Both the position numbers and the translations under genes were made by a program. A stretch of DNA of 64,000 bases, from positions 49,082,509 to 49,146,508 of the forward strand of contig NC_073307.1 in NCBI RefSeq assembly GCF_027595985.1, given 5' to 3'. Origin of the DNA: Sorex araneus (Eukaryota > Chordata > Mammalia > Eulipotyphla > Soricidae). Under the pieces are notes generated by a model that was given only the letters and a program-made list of their open reading frames with translations, was not told the DNA's origin and did no database searches. Each line of letters opens with the position of its first letter. The first letter of the stretch is position 1. Shown piece after piece: positions 57,276-64,000 of the stretch.

Positions 57276-57949
57276 ATAAGAAAACCTGTTTTATTCCGGT
57301 TCTGCCCGAGGCCCGCCGGGAGGGGGGTGATGGGGAGGGGGGTGGCGGGGTGGCAGCGGGGACCAGGTCTCTGGACTTTTGGCCCTGGACCCTGGCGCTC
57401 CCCCTAGTCCGGATTGTTAGGGGCCGCCTGATTGGGGTCGGAGGCCCCTGGGGCGAATTCTGCTTGCGTTAAAAATAAAATGAAATAGAATTCTACTTTT
57501 CGTGTTTCTCCTGCGAGGCTCGAGGCTCGTCAGGCCGCATCTGGTCTGCAGGTGTTCAAACATGCACATGCCTCCGAGCCCTTTATGTTTTCTGCCTTTG
57601 TCTGCCTTCATATCATGCTGCTGGCTACTGAATAACCACGCAGTCTTTTTATGTCACCGAGATACTCTGAAGTTAGTCTCCCCCCACACATCCACAGTTT
57701 TTTCGCCCTCCCCCCGCCCCCTTTTATCTGAACAGAAAAACTAAGACCCCAGGGGATCATCTGTCTGCAAGGCCATTGCTTGCTGGTAGCCGGGAGGGGC
57801 TAGGCCAGCCTGTGTCCACTGCTGTCCAAGGCACACTCTGAAAGAAGTGTGGACGTGCCTTTTAAGCACCTTTTTGAAAGTAACTGTCTCTGGTTGTGAA
57901 TAGTATTTTCACACTTTTTTTTTTTTGCGATTGGTGGGGAGTGGGAGAG

Positions 57950-58078
57950 GTGGTGGTTTGGGGTCACATCCGAGGTGTTCAAGGTTTACTCCTGGCTCTG
58001 GACTCAGGAAACACTGCTGACTGGTGCTTAGGGGACTGTATGGGATATGTCCTACCTGCTGTACTATAGCTCTTACCC
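57950..58078 (-). mobile_element. SOR SINE with internal deletion
   Basis: Reverse copy lacking the B-box region. Confidence 0.8.
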
Positions 58079-58081
58079 GTA

Positions 58082-58263
58082 CTTTTTTTTTTTTTTTTTT
58101 GCTTTTTTTGGGTCACACCCAGCAATGCACAGGGGTCACTCCTGGCTCATGCACTCAGGAATCACCCCTGGCGGTGCTCAGGGGACCATATGGGATGCTG
58201 GGATTTGAACCCGGGTTGGCCGCATGCAAGGCAAACACCCTACCCCCTGTGCTATCACTCCCA
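58082..58263 (-). mobile_element. SOR SINE, young
   Basis: Near-consensus reverse copy with a T18 tail; tacttt follows on the right and precedes on the left. Confidence 0.92.
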
Positions 58264-58389
58264 TACTTTAAAAAAAAAATCACTCTTGGTGGGCTCAGGT
58301 GGGTCCCATGGGTGGCTTATGTGAAGTGGGGAGGAGAAAGATGGTCACTTTCTCCCAATCTGCCTCTGCTACCTGGGACCGAGGGTTCT

Positions 58390-59040
58390 TGTCTCACCTC
58401 GCTGAAAAGAATTTAGGAGTAGACAAGCAGTAAAGTAAAACATTTTATTCGTAGGTTTTTGAAGGTGTGGAGGGGAGAGAGAGAATAACACGCTCAAGGG
58501 AGAACCTGGGCAGAGAGAGTTTCTCTGCCTTTGTCTCTAAAGGCAGAGAGAGCCCCTACACACATCCCAACATTATGCATGAAAGCATGAAAGTACACAT
58601 CTCAAGAGGGGAAAAGGGGGCGACACATGTGCTCGGGCGGGCCTAATGTGCTCAGCCACGTGGGCTCACACATCACATGGGCCCCAGCAGCATAAGCGCG
58701 CCCTCCCTTTGTTCAAGGTGGCTTTTATAGGGTTTTTCCAACCTGCCCCCACATGGGGCTTCTATCGAGGTAAAAGTCCACTGCTAAGGAGGTCACCAAG
58801 GGGGTTAGGACTGGGAGTGAAGGTCTTTTTTTCTGAATTTCTTCAGAAATTTCTTTCCTGGCCTTCTGTTTCTGATGGAGCTTCTCTGGATCTGCTGCTG
58901 GCACCAGGTGAGGGTCTTATCAGGCCTTAGTCCCTGTCTTCTGCAAGGATGGCTTTCGAAACTTCAGGGCGATTACTTCCCAGGAAATTTACTGCCATCG
59001 CCTTGGGATGGAACCTTCCCTATCTGCCTGCCTGCCTACA
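58390..59040 (-). mobile_element. Solo LTR of an endogenous retrovirus-like element
   Basis: Read on the minus strand, this block has a TATA box (complement of ttttata at 58733-58739), then AATAAA (complement at 58444-58449), and ends ..gtgagaca at 58390, the CA expected at an LTR end. No gag, pol or env frame, primer-binding site or partner LTR is visible, so it looks like a solo LTR. The 5' edge near 59040 is uncertain because a SOR SINE sits there. Only the LTR layout supports the class. Confidence 0.6.
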
Positions 59041-59054
59041 TCAAGAGGACCAAA

Positions 59055-59224
59055 GGGCCTGGAGCTATAGAACCGTGGGTAGGGCGTTTGCCTTGCACGT
59101 GGCCAATCTGGGTTTGATTCCCAGAATCCATATGGTCCTCCGAGCACCTCCAGGAGTAATTCCTGAGTGCATGAGCCAGGAGTAACCCCTGTGCATCGCC
59201 GAGTGTGACCCAAAAAGAAAAAAA
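59055..59224 (+). mobile_element. SOR SINE, young
   Basis: Near-consensus copy. aagaggaccaaa flanks both ends as target-site duplication. Confidence 0.94.
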
Positions 59225-59235
59225 AGAGGACCAAA

Positions 59236-59314
59236 AAGAGTGCTGGGGATGAGCCCAGGTGGGCCATGTGCAAAGCAAACACCCTACCCTTTGCATGATC
59301 ACTCAAACCCCTGT
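59236..59314 (-). mobile_element. SOR SINE, head half only
   Basis: Complement of the tRNA-like head; the younger plus-strand SINE at 59055 inserted beside it. Confidence 0.72.
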
Positions 59315-59385
59315 GTTCACACATACATGGGGTCTTTAGATGCTTGCCATACTCTTTAGTCAGCAGTCCTGACAAGTGTGAGGAT

Positions 59386-59627
59386 CACTGTCACTGTCAT
59401 CCCGTTACTCATCGATTTGCTCGAGCGGGCCCCAGGAACGTCTCCATTGTGAGACTTGTTACTGTTTTTGGCATATTGAATACGCCACGGGTAGCTTGCC
59501 AGGCTCTGCCATGTGGGCGAGATACTCTCGGTAGCTTGCCGGGCTCTCTGAGAGGGGCGGAGGAATCGAACCCGGGTTGGCCACATGCAAGACAAACGCC
59601 CTACCCGCTGTGCTGTCACTCCAGCCC
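59386..59627 (-). mobile_element. Second SINE family, full length
   Basis: A 242-bp minus-strand copy with a perfect target-site duplication aagtgtgaggat (59374-59385, 59628-59639). On the minus strand it has the SOR tRNA-like head with A and B boxes, an unrelated body and a 3' end made of short GACAGT units, not A-rich. Confidence 0.9.
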
Positions 59628-59664
59628 AAGTGTGAGGATATAGCATTAAAAAACAAAACCTAAA

Positions 59665-59800
59665 AAAAAATCTCTGGCTATAGCACAATGGGATCCCTGG
59701 CATGGTCCCCTGAGCCCTACCAAGAGTGATCCCTGAGCACAGTCAGTAAACCCTGAGGACCATCTACCTACCACTGCCCACAAAAACAAAACAAAGAAAC
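59665..59800 (+). mobile_element. SOR SINE with large internal deletion
   Basis: Head is joined directly to gggatccctggcatggtcccc; the B box is missing. Confidence 0.78.
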
Positions 59801-60287
59801 CTTTATAAAGGTAGAAGAGAAAGAAAACAGTGACTAAGCTGCACACCCAAATACTAAGTACACACAGAGGTTGGTTGCCAAGACAGAAAAAAAAAAAAAA
59901 GAATGTGGTTTCCCCCTTACCCATCCCCCACCTCCGTTTGCCCAAGAGCTAAGTCCCAGCAGCAGAGGACAGGCCAGTTCTGAAGATCAATATTGACAAG
60001 GCCACGGGGTGACACCGGGGTCACCCTCCCTTCACCCTGTTTCTGAGTAGGTGATAGCATAATCAGCCTGCTGAGACTGCAAAGCAAGAGCTTAACTGTG
60101 AGGAGTTAAGCTGTCTAGAGGCTTACTTAGCTTCTTCCCAAGAGGAAAAAAAAGAGTTTTTATTTGCCTGGGGGGAGGTTAGTGACCTGGAACCAGGCAC
60201 CTATCTACGGACTGCTTGGACTCCTACAGTCCCAGGGCCACAGGGATGCGGGCCTCGGCCCTTACATTGCCCAGAGATGGCCGCAGG
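59801..60287. other. Unique DNA left of the L1
   Basis: No coding similarity; its right end is the first copy of the L1 target-site duplication. The matching right flank is 62864-63042. Confidence 0.45.
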
Positions 60288-60298
60288 TCACCAAGACA

Positions 60299-60327
<29 letters not shown>

Positions 60328-60332
<5 letters not shown>

Positions 60333-60791
60333 TTATTTTTTTATAGTTTATTTTTAATTAGTGAGTCAACGTGAGGGTACAGTTACAGATTTATACATTT
60401 TTGTGCTCATGTTTCTCCCTTACAGAGTTTGATAACCCATCCCTTCACCAGTGCCCATTCTCCACCACCAGTAAACCCAACATCCCACCCCCCCTTCCCA
60501 GTCCCGACTCCCCCCACCCCACCCTGCCACTATGGCAGGGAATTCCCTTTTGTTCTCTCTCTCTGGTTAGGTGTTGTGGTTTGCAATAAAGGTGTTGAGT
60601 GGCCATTGCGTTCAGTCTCTAGTCTATATTTGGCCCGCATCATCTTTCCCCCACATGACCAACAACCACATTTTACTTGCTGTTCCCTTCTCTGAGTTGC
60701 CCAGAATGAGAGAACAGCCTCCAAGCCATGGTGACAACCTCCTGGTACTTATTTCTACTATTCTTGGGTGTTCGTCTTATAGTCTATTATT
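60328..60791 (-). mobile_element. L1 3' UTR
   Basis: This non-coding stretch lies between the ORF2 stop and the A tail. The minus strand carries AATAAA-like signals close to the tail (plus strand tttattttt at about 60342-60353). Related 3' UTRs occur at 7971 (minus), 22260 (plus) and 52355 (plus), which shows this is the lineage's L1 3' end. Confidence 0.85.
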
Positions 60792-61878
60792 CTATATTCC
60801 ACAGATGAGTGCAATCTTTCTATGTCTGTCTCTCTCTTTCTGACTCATTTCACTTAGCATGATACTTTCCATGTAGATCCACTTATATGCAAACGTCATG
60901 ACCTCATTTTTTCTAACAGCTGCATAGTATTCCATTGTATATATGTACCAGAGTTTCTTCAACCAGTCATCTGTTCTAGGGCACTCGGGTTTTTTCCAGA
61001 TTCTGGCTATTGTAAACAGTGCTGCGGTGAACATATAAGTGCATATGTCACTTCGACTATACTTTTTGGCTTTTCTGGGATATATTCCCAGCAGTGGTAT
61101 TGCTGGGTCAAATGGGAGCTCAACCTCAAGTTTTTTGAGAGTCGTCCATACTGTTTTCCAAAAAGGCTGAACTAGCCGGCATTCCCACCAGCAGTGTAGA
61201 AGGGTCCCTTTCTCCCCACATCCTCTCCAACAGCGGTTGCTTTTGTTCTTTTGGATGTGTGCTAGCCTCTGTGGTGTGAGGTGGTATCTCATGGTTGTTT
61301 TGATCTGCATCTCTCTGACGATTAGTGATGTAGAGCACTTTTTCATGTGTCTTTTGGCCATTCGTATCTCTTCCTTGGTAAAGTTTCTGTTCATTTCTTC
61401 GCCCCATTTTTTGATGGGGTTGGATGTTTTCTTCTTGTAGAGTTCAACCAGTGCTTTATATACCCTTGATATCAACCCCTTATCTGATGGGTATTGTGTA
61501 AATATCCTTTCCCATTCTGTAGATAGTCTTTGTATTCTGGTCGCTGTTTCTTTTGCGGTGCAGAAGCTTTTTAGTTTAATGTAGTCCCATTTGTTGATCT
61601 CTGTTTTTACTAGATTGCTTAGTTCCGTGTCATCTTTGAAGATACCTTTATCTTCAATATCCTGGAGGGTTTTGCCTACCTTGTCTTCAATGTACCTTAT
61701 GGTTTGTGGTCTGATGTTGAGGTCTTTAATCCATTTTGATCTGACTTTTGTGCATGGTGACAGATCGAGTTCTAAGCCCATTTTTTTGCATGTGGTTGTC
61801 CAGTTGTGCCAGCACCATTTGTTAAAGAGACTTTCCTTGCTCCACTTCACATCTCTTGCACCTTTATCAAAGATTAGA
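60792..61878 (-). pseudogene. L1 ORF2 C-terminal segment with native stop
   Basis: About 360 codons without a stop, beginning [13 protein letters not shown] (just after the RT thumb) and running through the [15 protein letters not shown] and C-rich [18 protein letters not shown] (zinc-knuckle-like) regions to the natural ORF2 end near IALICGI. The 3' UTR follows to 60328. It joins the inverted segment at about 61878 with a short shared sequence (gatgatca). Confidence 0.92.
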
Positions 61879-62847
61879 TGATCATAAAAACCATATGATC
61901 ATATCCATAGATGCAGAAAAAGCATTTGACAAGATCCAACACCCATTCATGATAAAAACTCTCACCAAAATGGGTTTTGGAGGAACTTTTCTCAAGATAG
62001 TCAAAGCCATCTACCATGAACCTATGGCGAGCATTATCATCAATGGAGAAAAACTAAGGGCTTTTCCTCTGAGATCGGGGGCAAGACAAGGATGTCCACT
62101 CTCACCACTTCTCTTTAATATAGTACTGGAAGTATTAGTAATAGCCATCAGGCAAGAAAAAGATATTAAGGGGATTCAGATTGGAAAGGAAGAAATCAAG
62201 CTCTCACTATTCGCAGATGATATGATACTATACATAGAGAAACCTAAAAGCTCTAGTAAGAAACTCTTAGAAACAATTGACCTATACAGTAAAGTCGCAG
62301 GCTATAAAATCAATACCCAAAAATCCATGGCCTTCATATATGCAAACAATGAGACAGAGGAAAGGGACATGAAAAAAGCAATCCCATTCACAATTGTGCC
62401 CCAGAAAATCAAATACCTTGGAATCAGCTTAACTAAAGAAGTAAAGGACCTCTACAAAGAAAACTATAAAACGCTACTTCATGAAATAAAAGAGGACATG
62501 AGGAAATGGAAAAATATCCCCTGCTCATGGATAGGGAGAATAAACATTGTCAAAATGGCAATACTCCCCAAAGCATTATACAGATTTAACGCGATCCCTA
62601 TGGGGATACCCATGACATTCTTCAAAGAAGCGGAGCAAGCAATCCTGAAATTTATATGGAACAATAAACGCCCACGGATAGCTAAAACAATTCTTGGGAA
62701 AAAGATGATGGGAGGCATCACCCTTCCCAACCTTAAACTCTACTACAAAGCGGTAACAATTAAAACAGCATGGTACTGGAACAAAAGCAGAACTGCAGAC
62801 CAATGGAACAGGGTGGAATATCCCCACACACAACCTCAAATGTATGA
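61879..62847 (+). pseudogene. L1 ORF2 reverse transcriptase domain, inverted segment
   Basis: About 323 codons of uninterrupted L1 ORF2. In order: [13 protein letters not shown] (RT motif with the first catalytic Asp), the [13 protein letters not shown] block, the catalytic FADD at 62210-62221, a YLGISL block and the thumb region ending TQPQMYD. It has no start of its own and stops where the target-site duplication begins. In L1 order it directly precedes the minus-strand segment to its left. It is not a functional gene here. Confidence 0.92.
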
Positions 62848-63042
62848 TCACCAAGACAGTTTTAAAGACAGTTTGTTTACATCTCAAAAGGGCAGAGAAG
62901 GAATCTGCAGTTACACCTTGGCCTAAGTGAGGAGTGAAAGAATGGATGGGAGGGGTCCCTTTAGGTCCTGGGGAGCTCTGTTGACCAATCAGCGCCCTGT
63001 TACCTGCTCAAGAGCCGCATTGACACCAGCTAATCCAGGTGA

Positions 63043-63245
63043 GCTGGAGCAATAGCACAGCGGTAGGGCGTTCGCCTTTCACGCAGCTGACCCGTGTTCG
63101 ATTTCTCCGCCCCCTCTCGGAGAGCCCGGCAAGCTACCGAGAGTATTCCGCCCGCACGGCAGAGCCTGCGGCGTATTTGATATGCCAAAAACAGTAACAA
63201 TAAGTCTCACAATGAGGACGTTACTGGTGCCCGCTCGAACAAACC
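63043..63245 (+). mobile_element. Second SINE family, 3' shortened
   Basis: SOR-type head with B box tgttcgatttct, body through gagg acgttactggtgcc and an AACAAA end. ccaggtga before and after is a likely target-site duplication. Confidence 0.87.
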
Positions 63246-63461
63246 CAGGTGAACTCCAGGACTCTGCATTTGTCACCCGAGCTGTGGCTTACAAAAGGCT
63301 GGGGGGGGTGGGGGTCAGTGCTAGAGTGGGTTGGGGTGCTTCCGTCCTGGTTTCTCTGAATGCCTGGCCCTTGGAGAATGCACACTGGAACCACGGCTGC
63401 GCCTAAGAAGAAGCATTAAAGAATTGCAAAGGGACATCCAGGCTCTGGTGTCTCTCTCGGG

Positions 63462-63552
63462 TTTTGTTTGTGTGCAGCCGGAGTGCTCAGGAATGGGCTC
63501 TCCCTGCCTCTGTGCTCAGGGAGCATTCCCAGCTGTGCTCAACATGCAGTGC
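63462..63552 (-). mobile_element. SOR SINE fragment
   Basis: gtgctcaggaatgggctc and ctctgtgctcaggga match the reverse 3' body only. Confidence 0.55.
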
Positions 63553-63623
63553 TGGATTGAGTCAGGGTGTGGACGCAAGACAAGAGCTTTGTCTTTTTTT
63601 GACTTTTTTTGTTGTCGATGTTT

Positions 63624-63658
63624 GTGGTGGTGGTGGTGGTGGTGGTGGTGGTGGTGGT
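63624..63658 (+). repeat. (GGT)n microsatellite
   Basis: Eleven GGT units at the tail of a minus-strand SOR SINE. Confidence 0.95.
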
Positions 63659-63812
63659 TTTGTGCCGCACCTTGCAATGCTCAGGGTTATTCCTGCCTCT
63701 GTGCTCGGGGATCACTCCTGGCGGGGGGTTCAGGGGGAGCATATGGGGTGCTGGGGAACGTCGAACAGGGGTTCTCTGCATGCGAGGCAAGTGCCTTCCC
63801 CACTGCTGTCTG
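63659..63812 (-). mobile_element. SOR SINE with (GGT)n tail
   Basis: Reverse copy whose tail has become the GGT microsatellite at 63624-63658. Confidence 0.87.
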
Positions 63813-64000
63813 ATTGGTCACTTTACTTTCTGTCTCTGTCTTTGTGTTCAGTCCTTCTTCACTGCACCAACTTGGAGGAGCCTGACTAGCACGGGTCACC
63901 TCTTAACACCAAGAACTGCGGAGTCTCAGACAACCACCCTCACAACTACCTCTTCTTTTCGTTCGGGCTCTGTGCTCCCACCCGCCGCCTCACCTCCCAC

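Larger units (their letters stand above)
56106..57949. other. Unique DNA around the second CpG island
   Basis: Repeat-free for 1.8 kb, which is rare in this half of the window, and centred on the CpG island at 57 kb; this suggests functional constraint. Confidence 0.45.
60301..62847 (-). mobile_element. Young LINE-1 insertion with 5' inversion (twin priming)
   Basis: The insert is about 2.55 kb. Its 3' part is on the minus strand: a poly(T) run (60301-60327, the A tail), the 3' UTR and the ORF2 C-terminus up to about 61878. Its 5' part, carrying the reverse transcriptase domain, is inverted onto the plus strand from about 61879 to 62847. The target-site duplication tcaccaagacagttt lies at 60288 and again at 62848-62863. 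The plus strand at the empty site reads gttttaaag, a good TTTT/AA endonuclease nick. Both ORF2 pieces are free of stops, which implies recent insertion. The element is truncated: ORF1 and the endonuclease domain are missing. Confidence 0.93.

Overview
The window is mammalian nuclear DNA, almost certainly from a shrew (Sorex, most likely S. araneus). The main clue is about 75 copies, full or partial and on both strands, of a roughly 175-bp tRNA-derived SINE. Its head carries a Pol III A box and B box and its 3' end reads gtgtgacccaaaaagcaaaa, which I recognise as the soricid SOR family. The other repeats (a young L1, an ERV-like LTR, L2 and MIR relics, microsatellites) fit a placental genome. 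No prokaryotic or viral gene organisation is present, and nearly every long open frame is GC-rich noise or antisense SINE.

One protein-coding gene is supported: FAM174B (DUF1180 family) on the minus strand. Exon 1 (CDS 32626-32840) lies in a CpG island and gives the start, a short luminal segment and the transmembrane helix. Exon 2 (25846-25977) gives the cytosolic tail ending ...FDIKY plus two bases of the last Arg codon. The reading frame then needs a last exon that starts with G and a stop; the best splice acceptor I found is at 21147. In human (15q26.1) FAM174B lies between ST8SIA2 and CHD2; no coding exon of either neighbour is visible here.

Layout. 1-21.5 kb: GC-rich, CpG-poor, nearly SINE-free unique DNA with G-rich tracts, CA repeats, MIR/L2 relics and candidate regulatory blocks. 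21.5-33.2 kb: FAM174B with a SINE-rich intron 1 and part of intron 2. 33.2-49.4 kb: very SINE-dense intergenic DNA with a local duplication and large CT/CA/GA microsatellites. 49.4-50.2 kb: an orphan CpG island with ETS, YY1 and CTCF-like motifs. 50.2-56.1 kb: SINEs, an L2 and an L1 3' end. 57.0-57.3 kb: a second orphan CpG island with an NRF1 palindrome. 58.4-59.0 kb: an ERV-like LTR on the minus strand. 60.3-62.85 kb: a young L1 with a 5' inversion and target-site duplication. The last 1.1 kb holds SINEs and a GGT microsatellite.

The most unusual items are the twin-primed L1; a second SINE family sharing the SOR head but with an unrelated body and no A-rich tail, plus a longer element that looks like the source of that body; the apparent loss of the FAM174B signal-peptide core; two SOR copies with the same aberrant head flanking FAM174B exon 1; and two CpG-island promoters with no recognised gene. 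Coordinates of repeats are read by eye and are good to about 10 bp unless a target-site duplication fixes them.
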